Positions 25,677-35,100 of a stretch of 64,000 nucleotides of DNA are shown piece by piece. Position 1 is the first letter of the stretch, and every line of letters starts with the position of its first letter. The position numbers were made by a program, and so were the translations under genes. A model generated the notes under the pieces. That model was not told where the DNA came from and ran no database searches. It saw nothing but the letters and a program-made list of their open reading frames with translations. This stretch comes from Alteribacillus persepolensis (GTDB taxonomy: Bacteria > Bacillota > Bacilli > Bacillales > Marinococcaceae): positions 19,264-83,263 of the forward strand of contig NZ_FNDK01000014.1 of the NCBI RefSeq assembly GCF_900099605.1. Direction: 5' to 3'.

Positions 25677-27758
25677 GTGAATACAGCATTAAAAAGACAT
25701 TCACAGCCAAAACTAAGTTGGTGGAGAAAACTTTTACGGTGTATGCTGCTTGCCGGTGTATTGTTTACAAGCTCAGCCCTTGTTATTGTTACGAGCGCAA
25801 TAGTACTAGAAGCTCCCCCTATACAGGTGGACCAAACAACCGTTTTTTATGGGGCGGACCACTCTGTTATTGGCGAGAGCCATCATGGAAACAAACGCTA
25901 TTGGATTGAGCTTGAAGATATCTCCCCGTCACTAATTGATGCAGTCATAAGCGTTGAGGACCGCGAATTTTATGAGCACAATGGCTTTGATATACCCAGG
26001 ATTATGTCGGCCATAGCTGCAAACATTAAATCTGGATCCAAAGCGCAAGGAGCCAGCACTATCACTCAGCAGTATGCTCGAAATTTATTTTTAACACATG
26101 ATAAAACATGGTCACGTAAGCTGGAAGAAGCTTTTTATGCCTTACGGCTCGAGACGCATTACGATAAAGAAGATATTTTAGAAGGTTACTTGAACACTAT
26201 TTATTTCGGCCATGGAGCCTATGGAATTGAAGCAGCATCCAAGCTCTATTTTGATAAATCAGCTAGTCAATTAACACTGTCAGAAGCATCATTACTAGCA
26301 GGAATCCCCAAAGGTCCTTCCTATTATTCACCGTTTTCTTATCCAGATAGAGCAAAAGGACGGCAGCGTGTCGTTTTAGCATCCATGGAGGCGACAGGGG
26401 CTATTACAACAACAGAAAGACAACAGGCTGAACAAACAGAATGGGAACTAGAACCGCCCGGGCAGTTAGCAGATGAGCGTACCGGTCCTTATTTTCAAGA
26501 TCATATTGAACAATTAATAGAATCGACCGACTTAAATCCTCAGCTGATGGAGCGTGGAGGACTGCATGTTTACACCACACTTGATCCTGAACTGCAGCAG
26601 TTAGCTGAAAAATGGGTAGAGTTGGAAACACCAAAAGATTCAGATATCCAAGCAGCACTAGCAGTCATAGATCCGCACAGCGGCGATGTGCGTGCACTAG
26701 TAGGCGGAAAAAACTATGAAGAAAGCACATATAACCGTGTGATTCATGCGAAAAGACAACCTGGTTCTGCTATTAAACCATTTTTATATTATGCTGCGTT
26801 AGAATCAGGATTTACACCGCTTACTTCCTTTCGCAGTGAGCCAACTGAGTTTCAAACAGGCACAGACGGAAATACGTATACGCCTGGAAACTACGGGGAA
26901 AAATACGCAAATGATTTTATTGATTTAGAAGAAGCTTTAGCAGTCTCTGATAATATTTATGCTATGAAAACGCACTTATTTCTTGGTCCTGACGCTCTCG
27001 TAAATACAGCAGAAAAGGTCGGCATCACAACAGAACTTGATCCTATTCCTTCGTTAGCACTCGGTACGCAAGGTGTACGCATTATAGATATGGCTGCCGG
27101 CTACAGTGCTTTAACGAATGGCGGCCAATCGGTAAAACCACGGTTTATTCAAAAGATTACCGATTCCCAAGGAAATGTATTAATGGAACAGAAACAAGAA
27201 ACCAAACAAGTGCTTGATCCGAAAAAATCCTATGTACTAACAGATATGATGCAAAGTATGTTTGACCTTTCTTTAGACAGTTACACGTCTGCGACAGGGG
27301 CTTCCATCGCACATCTTATCGACCGGCCGCTGGCGGGAAAAAGTGGATCCACCGATTATGACAGCTGGATGGTGGGATCCTCTCCCCAATTAACAACAGC
27401 GGTTTGGGTTGGATATGACGACAACCGCGAAATGAATCACGCCCAGGAAGGCCAAGTTTCAAAACGCATTTGGGCTCAATTTATGAGGGAAGGCTTAGAG
27501 GATGAACTAAAGTTGGCCTTTTCTCCACCAGACGGCATAGTGAAAACAGACATTGACCCAGAAACAGGTTTATTAAGTTCAGAAGAATGCGGACCGTCCC
27601 GCACCATCGCATTTGAAGCCGGAACAGAACCAACGAAATCATGTACAGATGAAATGGAAAAAGAAGCACAAGACGGAGAACACCGCGACCAGCATGAAAA
27701 CAAGCTGCCGGAAAAAGAAGAAAAGTTCTTTGACCGTCTTAAAAAATGGTTCGAATAA
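25677..27758 (+). CDS. pbpG: Class A penicillin-binding protein (PBP2d/PbpG-like)
   Basis: A 693-residue bifunctional cell-wall synthase. One N-terminal transmembrane anchor (about 20-45) is followed by a family 51 glycosyltransferase domain with the catalytic EDREFYEHNGFD near residue 95 and QGASTITQQYARN near 123. The transpeptidase domain has the active-site Ser in PGSAIK near 362, SDN near 425 and KSGS near 555, where many PBPs have KTG. GTG start at 25677 with GGGAGGTG before it. The next genes match the B. subtilis pbpG-ywhD neighbourhood, so this is probably PbpG, which works in spore wall synthesis. The C-terminus is charged and disordered. Confidence 0.9.
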   Translation: MNTALKRHSQPKLSWWRKLLRCMLLAGVLFTSSALVIVTSAIVLEAPPIQVDQTTVFYGADHSVIGESHHGNKRYWIELEDISPSLIDAVISVEDREFYEHNGFDIPRIMSAIAANIKSGSKAQGASTITQQYARNLFLTHDKTWSRKLEEAFYALRLETHYDKEDILEGYLNTIYFGHGAYGIEAASKLYFDKSASQLTLSEASLLAGIPKGPSYYSPFSYPDRAKGRQRVVLASMEATGAITTTERQQAEQTEWELEPPGQLADERTGPYFQDHIEQLIESTDLNPQLMERGGLHVYTTLDPELQQLAEKWVELETPKDSDIQAALAVIDPHSGDVRALVGGKNYEESTYNRVIHAKRQPGSAIKPFLYYAALESGFTPLTSFRSEPTEFQTGTDGNTYTPGNYGEKYANDFIDLEEALAVSDNIYAMKTHLFLGPDALVNTAEKVGITTELDPIPSLALGTQGVRIIDMAAGYSALTNGGQSVKPRFIQKITDSQGNVLMEQKQETKQVLDPKKSYVLTDMMQSMFDLSLDSYTSATGASIAHLIDRPLAGKSGSTDYDSWMVGSSPQLTTAVWVGYDDNREMNHAQEGQVSKRIWAQFMREGLEDELKLAFSPPDGIVKTDIDPETGLLSSEECGPSRTIAFEAGTEPTKSCTDEMEKEAQDGEHRDQHENKLPEKEEKFFDRLKKWFE

Positions 27759-27759
27759 A

Positions 27760-27801
27760 CCAAAACGTGCAAGAGCCTATATAGGCTCTTGCACGTTTTG
27801 G
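27760..27801. terminator. Terminator: 42-bp perfect palindrome after pbpG
   Basis: Two 21-bp arms with no spacer, starting CCAAAACGTGCAAGAGCC, are perfectly complementary. As RNA they would fold into a very stable hairpin ending in TTTT. It begins directly after the pbpG stop codon. The perfect symmetry means it could work in both directions, although ywhD ends 115 bp away. Confidence 0.8.
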
Positions 27802-27915
27802 TGTCCTAGTTATGTTGTGTGTATATTTCTAGTGTATTGATATTTTTTCGAAAGAACAATATATCTATTCATTGTTTCAAAAATCGTTCACACTTTGTTA
27901 ACATTTTGCACTGCT

Positions 27916-28458
27916 CTACTCTTCTACGGAAAGCAATTGATGCAGCTTTTCGCTGGAATTCTCCCACATGTCCTTATTAAATCCTTTTAAAAATGCACCC
28001 AAAATCTTTTTAGAGTGATCGTCCATATTGTCGACAATGATACGGCCCTTTAGTGATTTATCCATATTATTTACGTGCTCCGGCATGCTTTTATACCCTT
28101 TGCGAATCCGCTTATCTCCACGTTCAACCAGTATTTCACATGCTGTCACACCCGCATAAAAGGGATTGCCATTTTCATTGTGATCAATGGTGACCCACAC
28201 CATCCAATACAAGCGGCCATCTGGGATTTCTTCTTTATCAGGATAAAATTTGACCCGCTTTTCTACTTCTGATCTGGCGTGTAATGCCCCCATGTCTACA
28301 TAAGCGTCATCATCTTCTGGATCTACAATCACAGGTGACATATTATCTAAGCTTAGCGCCCCGACGCCGTATCCGCCGTGACCATCGGTCGAATCACCGC
28401 TCAATATATTAAAACCGCCGCCTTTTCTCTTTTTATCACCTTTATCAAACAAATCCAT
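27916..28458 (-). CDS. ywhD: YwhD family protein
   Basis: A 180-residue protein of the YwhD family, conserved in Bacillales and of unknown function. Recognised by GGYGVGALSLDNMSPVIVD near residue 28, GALHARSEVEKRVKF near 57 and KSMPEHVNNMDKSLKGRII near 122. Soluble, no signal peptide. AAAGGAGACG precedes the ATG. It lies next to pbpG as in B. subtilis, though here the two genes converge. Confidence 0.92.
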   Translation of the reverse strand: MDLFDKGDKKRKGGGFNILSGDSTDGHGGYGVGALSLDNMSPVIVDPEDDDAYVDMGALHARSEVEKRVKFYPDKEEIPDGRLYWMVWVTIDHNENGNPFYAGVTACEILVERGDKRIRKGYKSMPEHVNNMDKSLKGRIIVDNMDDHSKKILGAFLKGFNKDMWENSSEKLHQLLSVEE

Positions 28459-28539
28459 CGTTTATCGTCTCCTTTTCCAAGAAATAATTGGTGCCAAACA
28501 CGGTGCGCTTCCCTGTCTAACATGTATTCAACCTCTTTG

Positions 28540-29076
28540 TCAGGATTTCCTGTCTTTATCATACCTTGTTCCATGCTTGTGTTTCAAAGTATCAATAAGC
28601 TCCCATGCTGCTTGAATGTCAATGGAAGAATAGTTCTGGCTTTTTTTTAACGTATGTACCTTGTTTTCTACTTCATTCTTTGGAAGTTCATCAAAATACA
28701 ACATCGTTGATACTAGTTCTAGAAATTTAGAGCTGTATTCGTTTAATAGTTGAATGATGCCAAGCGCTTGTTCTTTTGGCCATGTCATTGGAAATTTTTC
28801 TAGAAAGCTTTCCCCATTTTCCGTTAATGTATAACGATATTGATAATATCCTGCCTTTTCTTCTTTTATTTCCGTCACTAACCCAAGACTGCACAACTCT
28901 TCAATTCTTAACGTCAGTTCCTCGGAGTACGGTCCATATATGTGAAAGGTGTATTTTTCCTGCAATGGCAAGTTCATTTTTTTCCCGATATACACAATCT
29001 TCTGGAGCTTCTTTCGACCAACAATTTCTCCCGCGTCATTCAACAGCGTCATAATTTTTGCGTGATCCGGCAGCAC
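28540..29076 (-). CDS. ywgA: YwgA family protein
   Basis: A 178-residue protein of the YwgA family. The N-terminal half has a winged-helix-like pattern (GRKKLQKIVYIGKKMNLPL, then FHIYGPYSEELTLRIEEL), related to a family seen also in some antitoxin or regulator proteins. The C-terminal half is helical. GTG start at 29074-29076 with AAGGAGG before it. It lies 52 bp downstream of ywfO on the same strand, as in B. subtilis, so the two are likely co-transcribed. Function unknown. Confidence 0.9.
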   Translation of the reverse strand: MLPDHAKIMTLLNDAGEIVGRKKLQKIVYIGKKMNLPLQEKYTFHIYGPYSEELTLRIEELCSLGLVTEIKEEKAGYYQYRYTLTENGESFLEKFPMTWPKEQALGIIQLLNEYSSKFLELVSTMLYFDELPKNEVENKVHTLKKSQNYSSIDIQAAWELIDTLKHKHGTRYDKDRKS

Positions 29077-29128
29077 CCTTAGTCCTCCTTCACTTGAAAC
29101 ATCCCCATTTTTCCTTGTATCTCTTTAT

Positions 29129-30451
29129 TTATTGTTTTGTATCTGTTTTCCCGTCATGAACTTGCAGTATGTCTTTGATTTGTTGTTTTTCGTTTTCATA
29201 ACCAGGGGTATCAAGCCATTCTTTTGGATAATATAATTTATGATCTGTGCGTTTCTTTCCAGAAATCGCTTCAACAATGTCTGATTCCCTTGATAACTCA
29301 CGCAGCTTCTTGTCCGGCGTCAATAAATGAATCGGCATTCGTTCTTCATCTTCTTCACCGGGCCGGTAAAAATCATACGGGAGATCAGAAGAAGAATCAA
29401 TAACCAAATAATACTCCGGGTCCATTCCTGCTTTACGGAATAATTCCTGCAGTTTCAGCCATTCATTCATGACAAAATGCTGATCAAACTCTACGTATTT
29501 AAACAAATGTCTGTTCATAAACCGCTGACATAAATCACTTAGTGTGGCATCGTCTTCTTTTTGCCACATTTGGAAATAAAATAACGTCACCGATTCATCT
29601 AACTGTAAATAATCGTCTAATGACAGTTTTTTATCAAAAAAACCTTGGAAATGCAAAGGCGGCTGCTTAAAGGAATAGCCGCTTGCTTGTAAATGTTTCA
29701 CACGCTGCAAAATCTTGCTCAATATTACTTCTGCACTTCTTGTAACAGGATGGAAATACACTTGCCAATACATTTGATAACGGCTCATAATATAGTCTTC
29801 CACCGCGTGCATCCCTGTATTTTTAATCACTACTTGATCTTCTCGCGGACGCATGACACGCAGAATTCTCTCCATATCAAAATGCCCGTAACTGACACCG
29901 GTATAAAACGCATCACGTTGTAAATAGTCCATCCGGTCCGCATCAATCTGACTCGAAATCATGCTGACAACTAATTTATTTGGATACGTTTTTTCAATCA
30001 CATCCGCTACTTTTTGCGGGAAATCTTTTCCCATACGTGTCAGCACATGATGTACTTCGGTATCTCCTGTAATAATCTTTCTCGTCCACCACTCGTGATC
30101 AGTTTGAAACACTTTTTCAAAGGAGTGGGAAAATGGACCGTGGCCAATATCATGCAGAAGAGCGGCACTCAAACAAAGCAAACGCTCTTCATGCTGCCAA
30201 TACGGCTTCCCTTCAAACACCTCAATAATGCGTCGCATAATTTCATAGACACCCAGTGAATGGTTAAAACGAGTGTGTTCAGCTCCATGAAAAGTCAAAA
30301 ATGTCGTCCCAAGCTGGCGAATACGGCGCAAACGCTGAAATTCTTTTGTTCCAATCAAATCCCAAATTAATTCATCACGCACATGGATATAACGATGTAC
30401 TGGGTCTTTAAATACTTTTTCTTCCTGCAGCTTGCGATTGCCTGTTTTCAT
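29129..30451 (-). CDS. ywfO: HD-domain nucleotide phosphohydrolase (YwfO)
   Basis: A 440-residue SAMHD1/dGTPase-like protein. The metal-binding HD residues are visible: HTRFNHSLGV (first His), LLHDIGHGPFSHSFE (His-Asp) and QIDADRMDYLQRD (last Asp). HD enzymes of this group remove triphosphate or phosphate from nucleotides, and B. subtilis YwfO is reported to act on dNTP or (p)ppGpp-like nucleotides, so the exact substrate is left open. AAAGGGAG precedes the ATG. Upstream of ywgA in a two-gene unit. Confidence 0.92.
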   Translation of the reverse strand: MKTGNRKLQEEKVFKDPVHRYIHVRDELIWDLIGTKEFQRLRRIRQLGTTFLTFHGAEHTRFNHSLGVYEIMRRIIEVFEGKPYWQHEERLLCLSAALLHDIGHGPFSHSFEKVFQTDHEWWTRKIITGDTEVHHVLTRMGKDFPQKVADVIEKTYPNKLVVSMISSQIDADRMDYLQRDAFYTGVSYGHFDMERILRVMRPREDQVVIKNTGMHAVEDYIMSRYQMYWQVYFHPVTRSAEVILSKILQRVKHLQASGYSFKQPPLHFQGFFDKKLSLDDYLQLDESVTLFYFQMWQKEDDATLSDLCQRFMNRHLFKYVEFDQHFVMNEWLKLQELFRKAGMDPEYYLVIDSSSDLPYDFYRPGEEDEERMPIHLLTPDKKLRELSRESDIVEAISGKKRTDHKLYYPKEWLDTPGYENEKQQIKDILQVHDGKTDTKQ

Positions 30452-30581
30452 GCCAGCTTTCGCTCCCTTTTATCATTCAGTTTTCCTCATTTACAACGTT
30501 GTTATTTCTCTTCATTATACCAACCTGCCTCTTTAATAAGCAAAAAGAAAACCGACACACCATTGATTTTTCATATTCCAT

Positions 30582-30622
30582 TAAGAAAAACACAAGCGCC
30601 CTGACAAGATATCAGCCTTTTC
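30582..30622. repeat. Fragment of the dispersed repeat
   Basis: TTAAGAAAAACACAAGCGCC followed by CTGACAAGATATCAGCC resembles the left end of the repeat family. The rest is missing. A short inverted repeat (CTGA...TCAG) follows. Confidence 0.4.
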
Positions 30623-30632
30623 TATCCATACG

Positions 30633-30668
30633 AAAACCCCGCTTCCCTTTAACATTAGGAAACGGGGC
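30633..30668 (-). terminator. Rho-independent terminator of the symporter gene
   Basis: On the minus strand CCCCGTTTCC pairs with GGGAAGCGGGG (one mismatch) and TTTTCG follows. It lies 46 bp beyond the symporter stop. Confidence 0.8.
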
Positions 30669-30713
30669 ACTATTACTTATCGTAAACGCAAAAATGTTCA
30701 GATGACTCTGGTT

Positions 30714-31952
30714 CTACTGCGAAGGCGTTTCGACTGCTGATTCTTTGTTCTTTTCTGAACGGTCCACGATATATGCACACGTTGCGTCACCTGTAATATT
30801 TAAGGACGTGCGAAGCATATCTAATAACCGGTCTACACCAAGGATTAATGCAATTCCTTCAACCGGAAGACCTACTTGCTGCAGCACCATCGACAGCATG
30901 ACTAAACCTACACCTGGCACACCAGCTGTACCAATACTTGCTAAAGTTGCCGTTAGAACAACCATGACCAGTTGTGAAAAAGCAAGGTCCATACCATATA
31001 CTTGTGCAATAAAGATGGTTGCTACCGCCTGCATAATCGCTGTGCCGTCCATGTTAATTGTTGCTCCAAGCGGTTGAACAAAGCTGCTGACAGATCTGCT
31101 GATGCCCAAACGTTCCTGTGCCGTTTTCATCGATACCGGCAATGTTCCACTTGAACTGGACGTACTAAATGCCACCGTCATTGCAGGGAAAAAGTTTTTA
31201 TAAAATTGAACAGGACTCGCTTTCCCTAACGCTTTAATGGCCAAGCTGTACGTAATGGCGGCGTGTACCACAAGGGCCAGTATCACGGTGAGCATGTACA
31301 TTGCCATTTGCTCCAATCCGTCTATTCCCGCATCACCAATCGCAGAAGCAATTAAGGCAAAGGCCCCGTATGGCGCTGTAAACATAACAATGTTTACAAG
31401 AAACATCATTACTTCATTACCTTGTTCGAGCAGCTTTTGAATGCCGGCTGTTTTATCTCCTAGTTTAGCCAGCGCCACCCCTAGAAAAATAGCAATTGCA
31501 ATAATTTGAAGCATATTTGCTTCAGCCATTGCGTTAACCGGATTGTCCGGAATGATATTTAACAACGTATCCATGATCGGAGGTGCTTCTTCTGCTTGAT
31601 ACTCCGCATTTCCTGTATTAAATGCCCCCTCTTGGCCCGGCTGAATAAAGCTGGCCAGTCCTAAACCAATAGTGAGTGCAACTGTCGTTGTTATAATGTA
31701 AAACGCTATCGTTTTTCCACCAATTCTGCCCAGCTGAACAGGATCTTTTAAACTTGCTGTTCCAAGAGCAATGGAAATAAAAACAATCGGTACAACAAGC
31801 ATTTTGATTAAATTCAGAAAGATTTGTCCTACTGGCTGCAGAATGTATGTATCTGCCGCAGCAAAGATATTGTCTGGAACAAAATTTAAAATAAGACCAG
31901 CAATAACCCCTAGCACAAGGGCTGTCAAAATCTTTTTCGTTAAATTTTCCAT
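30714..31952 (-). CDS. Dicarboxylate/amino acid:cation symporter (GltT/GltP-like)
   Basis: A 412-residue DAACS family transporter that imports glutamate, aspartate or C4-dicarboxylates with Na+ or H+. Eight transmembrane helices and two re-entrant loops are expected. The first hairpin tip is the serine-rich STSSSSGTLPVS near residue 268, and the cation-site motif NMDGTAIMQ is near 302. The second hairpin IGTAGVPGVG is near 345. The C-terminal helix holds RLLDMLRTSLNITGD, where Arg/Asp bind the substrate carboxylates. GAGGAGAG precedes the ATG. Monocistronic. In a salt-loving organism Na+ coupling is likely, but that is not visible. Confidence 0.93.
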   Translation of the reverse strand: MENLTKKILTALVLGVIAGLILNFVPDNIFAAADTYILQPVGQIFLNLIKMLVVPIVFISIALGTASLKDPVQLGRIGGKTIAFYIITTTVALTIGLGLASFIQPGQEGAFNTGNAEYQAEEAPPIMDTLLNIIPDNPVNAMAEANMLQIIAIAIFLGVALAKLGDKTAGIQKLLEQGNEVMMFLVNIVMFTAPYGAFALIASAIGDAGIDGLEQMAMYMLTVILALVVHAAITYSLAIKALGKASPVQFYKNFFPAMTVAFSTSSSSGTLPVSMKTAQERLGISRSVSSFVQPLGATINMDGTAIMQAVATIFIAQVYGMDLAFSQLVMVVLTATLASIGTAGVPGVGLVMLSMVLQQVGLPVEGIALILGVDRLLDMLRTSLNITGDATCAYIVDRSEKNKESAVETPSQ

Positions 31953-32234
31953 ATCAGCGCTCTCCTCTCTGGTGTTATCTCTGATGACTGTAGAGCGTCG
32001 TTCCCCCTTTAAAATTCAGCAAGTGAATTTGTTACATTTTTCAGTTTAGTGTGTTGTTGACTGTAAAACACGCCGCTGCCACTAAGACTTTAGATGCAAA
32101 TGAAAATCTCGCTGCACGTGTACTAATTTTCTCTATATATTGACGATACAAAGGGCGGGACTCATGTTAACACGTTATGTACCCCTGTCAGCAGAACCAA
32201 GCTTATTCCCCGTGGAAACACATTATAAATAGGA

Positions 32235-32465
32235 TTACGTGGCCCGTTGCACTCTTCGTTTGACTTTTTGAATAACTTGCTCTTCATCTAATGCTGCAAA
32301 TGGACGATTATTTACAAACACAAACACTTTTTTACGACCTGGACCACAATAGGACTGACAGCCAATATCAATTGCAGCGTCTGGATCTATTTCTTTTAAT
32401 TTTGGCAGCAGCGTCTTTAAATTAGTCGCTTGACAATCATCACATACACGAAACTCATTCACCAT
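32235..32465 (-). CDS. DUF1450 protein (YuzB-like)
   Basis: A 76-residue protein with Cys pairs in RVCDDCQ and [20 protein letters not shown], the DUF1450 mark. The four Cys and thioredoxin-like pattern suggest a metal or iron-sulfur site related to small ferredoxin-like proteins. The function has not been established. ATG 32465 is chosen, with AAAGGA 11 bp upstream; GTG 32474 is too close to that site. Confidence 0.85.
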   Translation of the reverse strand: MVNEFRVCDDCQATNLKTLLPKLKEIDPDAAIDIGCQSYCGPGRKKVFVFVNNRPFAALDEEQVIQKVKRRVQRAT

Positions 32466-32644
32466 TTTTTTCACGTTCCTTTTTCAATGATTTCCTTGCC
32501 AAACAAGATAAAAGCTGCTTTTTGCGCAATTTACAGTATATCACACATCAAAGCGAACGCAACCAACTTGTATAGACATTTGTCCCAGCATGCTTTCATG
32601 CTATAATACAAAAGAGATTATGCAAAAAGAACGGAGCTATACAT

Positions 32645-33490
32645 ATGAACGTTAACGATATGCTTCCAGGAAAAACATGGCGCTGGCTGGATCATTCCAG
32701 CTCCGGCCTTCATATGAATCCTCTCCAATCGTTTGCTCTCGATGACACGTTATGTACCAGTATCGGAGAGGATACGTCTTCGTCGGTCATGCGCGCATGG
32801 GTTCACCAGCCAACCATTGTGTTAGGCATCCAAGACAGTCGTCTGCCGTATCTTCATGATGGCATAAAAGACATAAAAAAAGCCGGTTATCACGTCATCG
32901 TGCGCAATTCCGGCGGTTTAGCAGTGGTTCTGGATGAAGGAATTTTTAATCTTTCTCTTCTTTTTAAAGAAAACAAAACCATTTCCATTAACAGCGGATA
33001 TGACTTTATGTGGAACGTCGTTCAAACGATGTTTTCAGATAAACCAGGTATGATTGATGCATACGAGATTCAAGGATCCTATTGTCCGGGCACCTATGAT
33101 TTAAGCATAAACGGCAAAAAGTTTGCTGGGATATCACAAAGGAGAATCCGCGGAGGAGTCGCCGTCCAAATTTATATGGCTGTGTCTGGCAGCGGAGCCA
33201 AACGTGCTGCACTGCTGCAGCGCTTTTATGAATCTGCTGTCAAAAATGAACCGACACGATTTGAATATCCACACATCAATCCTGACGTTATGCGCTCTCT
33301 CGAAGAGTTGTACAGGGAATCATTGACGATACAAGATATTCTTTTGCGTTTGTTAACAACGTTCCAACAACACGGTGCTCATATACAGCCTTCTACCCTT
33401 TCATCTAAAGAAATACACCGTTTTGACTACCATTACCAACGAGTTATCGAGCGCAACAATAAAGCTTTAAACATACAAAAAAGCCGCTGA
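32645..33490 (+). CDS. lipL: Octanoyl-[GcvH]:protein N-octanoyltransferase
   Basis: A 281-residue BPL/LPL-fold amidotransferase. It moves octanoyl groups from the GcvH protein to the E2 subunits of 2-oxoacid dehydrogenases in the Bacillus lipoate pathway. The catalytic Cys is Cys147 in GSYCPGTYDLSINGKKFAG, the Lys of that segment is Lys159, and RNSGGLAVVLDEGIFNLSL near residue 88 is the substrate loop. The gene is next to pta as in B. subtilis, and the two converge on a shared terminator. GAACGGAG precedes the ATG. Confidence 0.93.
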   Translation: MNVNDMLPGKTWRWLDHSSSGLHMNPLQSFALDDTLCTSIGEDTSSSVMRAWVHQPTIVLGIQDSRLPYLHDGIKDIKKAGYHVIVRNSGGLAVVLDEGIFNLSLLFKENKTISINSGYDFMWNVVQTMFSDKPGMIDAYEIQGSYCPGTYDLSINGKKFAGISQRRIRGGVAVQIYMAVSGSGAKRAALLQRFYESAVKNEPTRFEYPHINPDVMRSLEELYRESLTIQDILLRLLTTFQQHGAHIQPSTLSSKEIHRFDYHYQRVIERNNKALNIQKSR

Positions 33491-33649
33491 GATTCCAGTA
33501 CCAGTCGGTTGTACGTTATACATGCAGATAAGCAGATGGGATGCTTTTTTGGCTGCTCCCTCGCCGATGATGGGAAAAGGAGAAGCCAAAAAGCCGTCCA
33601 GCCTGACAAAAAAAACAACAGCAGTCTCCCAATAACGTGGATCGAACCT

Positions 33650-33688
33650 AAAAAAACACCGGCGGACTGCCTCCGGCCGGTGTTTTTC
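33650..33688. terminator. Bidirectional terminator between lipL and pta
   Basis: ACACCGGC pairs with GCCGGTGT, with six A before and five T after, so both convergent genes can end here. Confidence 0.9.
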
Positions 33689-33702
33689 ATGCTGTATCTA
33701 TA

Positions 33703-34704
33703 TTAAGAGTGAAGAAGATGTGCGTGCTTCTCATTTATCGCCTGTTTTGCAGTGATTAGAGCCAATTTATATACATCGTCCGTGCTGCAGCCGCGTGACA
33801 AATCATTTACCGGCTTATTTAAACCTTGTAAAATCGGCCCAATCGCATCATATCCACCGAGACGCTGCGCGATTTTATAACCAAGATTTCCAGATTCCAG
33901 GCTTGGAAAAATAAACACATTCGCTTCTCCATGAAGCGGTGAATCCGGTGCCTTTTTCTCTGCCACTGCCGGTACAAATGCTGCGTCAAATTGAAATTCG
34001 CCATCAATGATTAAGTCAGGACGCTTTTCTTGAGCAGTTGTGGTCGCTTCAGAAACTTTTTGCGTTTCCATCGATGAAGCAGAACCTTTCGTAGAAAAGC
34101 TTAACATAGCTACTTTCGGATCAATATCAAACGTTTTCGCCGTTTCTGCAGTTGATATTGCAATTTCGGCCAGCTCATCGGCATCTGGAGAAATATTAAT
34201 GGCGCAATCAGCAAAAACAAACTTCTTTTCATCTTTTACCATAATAAATACGCCCGATGTTTTTTGAATACCTGGTTTTGTTTTAATTATTTGCAAAGCC
34301 GGCCGTACTGTGTCTCCTGTGGAATGTGCCGCGCCGCTTACCAAACCATCCGCATAGTTCAAATAAACAAGCATCGTTCCAAAGTAATTTGAATCCATTA
34401 ACTTCTCTCTAGCGCTTTCTTCCGTTTCTTTTCCTTTTCTTCTCTCCACAAAAGCCGTTACTAACGTATCAAAGTGAGCGTATGATGCGGGGTCATAAAT
34501 ATCTATTCCATCTAATGAAACAGCAAGAGACACTGCTTTTCTCTCTACCTCTTCTTTATTTCCAACGACAATTGGCTTGACCATTTTGTCCTGAGACAGC
34601 TGTGAAGCTGCTTTAATAATCCGGTCGTCTTCCCCTTCAGGAAAAACAATCGAAGGACAATCTGCTTTTACCTGGCTTTTTACAGCCTCAAACAGATCAC
34701 TCAC
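33703..34704 (-). CDS. pta: Phosphate acetyltransferase
   Basis: A 333-residue enzyme that interconverts acetyl-CoA and acetyl phosphate in overflow metabolism. It is the short type without the N-terminal DRTGG/P-loop part. Family segments: PEGEDDRIIKAA near the N-terminus, DGLVSGAAHSTGDTVRPALQ near residue 118, and LSFSTKGSA and NVFIFPSLESGNLGYKIAQRLGG toward the C-terminus. The GTG start at 34702-34704 is set by AAGGAGGT 6 bp upstream; an earlier ATG lacks a site. A possible CcpA (cre) site is at 34931-34944. Confidence 0.95.
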   Translation of the reverse strand: MSDLFEAVKSQVKADCPSIVFPEGEDDRIIKAASQLSQDKMVKPIVVGNKEEVERKAVSLAVSLDGIDIYDPASYAHFDTLVTAFVERRKGKETEESAREKLMDSNYFGTMLVYLNYADGLVSGAAHSTGDTVRPALQIIKTKPGIQKTSGVFIMVKDEKKFVFADCAINISPDADELAEIAISTAETAKTFDIDPKVAMLSFSTKGSASSMETQKVSEATTTAQEKRPDLIIDGEFQFDAAFVPAVAEKKAPDSPLHGEANVFIFPSLESGNLGYKIAQRLGGYDAIGPILQGLNKPVNDLSRGCSTDDVYKLALITAKQAINEKHAHLLHS

Positions 34705-34997
34705 CGTTATACCTCCTTCATATTCTATAAAGCAAGATGCTTTATAACATGTACACATACCATGCAGTTTTATTTTCCCCAGCGAGAGTAGTATTTATCT
34801 ATCGTGACGTTTATTGCTGCCTTTTTTCACCCCTAAGGATACTCCACTTTTTTCAAAAAATAAACCAACAAGTCTGAAATAGTAAAAATAGAAATTTTCT
34901 AAATGGTGAACGCTTACAATATCAAGGTTTATAAATCGTTTTCACATTTGTTTCATTCCTATCCCATAAAAACAAAAGTTATATTTATATACTTTTT

Positions 34998-35013
34998 TGT
35001 TCCACGTGAAACA
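34998..35013. promoter_or_regulatory. parS site (ParB/Spo0J binding)
   Basis: TGTTCCACGTGAAACA is an exact match to the bacterial parS consensus TGTTNCACGTGAAACA. It lies in the 396-bp gap between pta and the OYE-like gene. parS sites cluster around the replication origin, so the window is origin-proximal. The rest of the gap is AT-rich and holds the pta and OYE-like promoters. Confidence 0.95.
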
Positions 35014-35100
35014 CTCGAAATAAATACAAAAATATGAGATGGATGAGTTTCTCTGTACATGTTTATGCTATAAAACAGAAGATGTAAGGAGGTATACATC

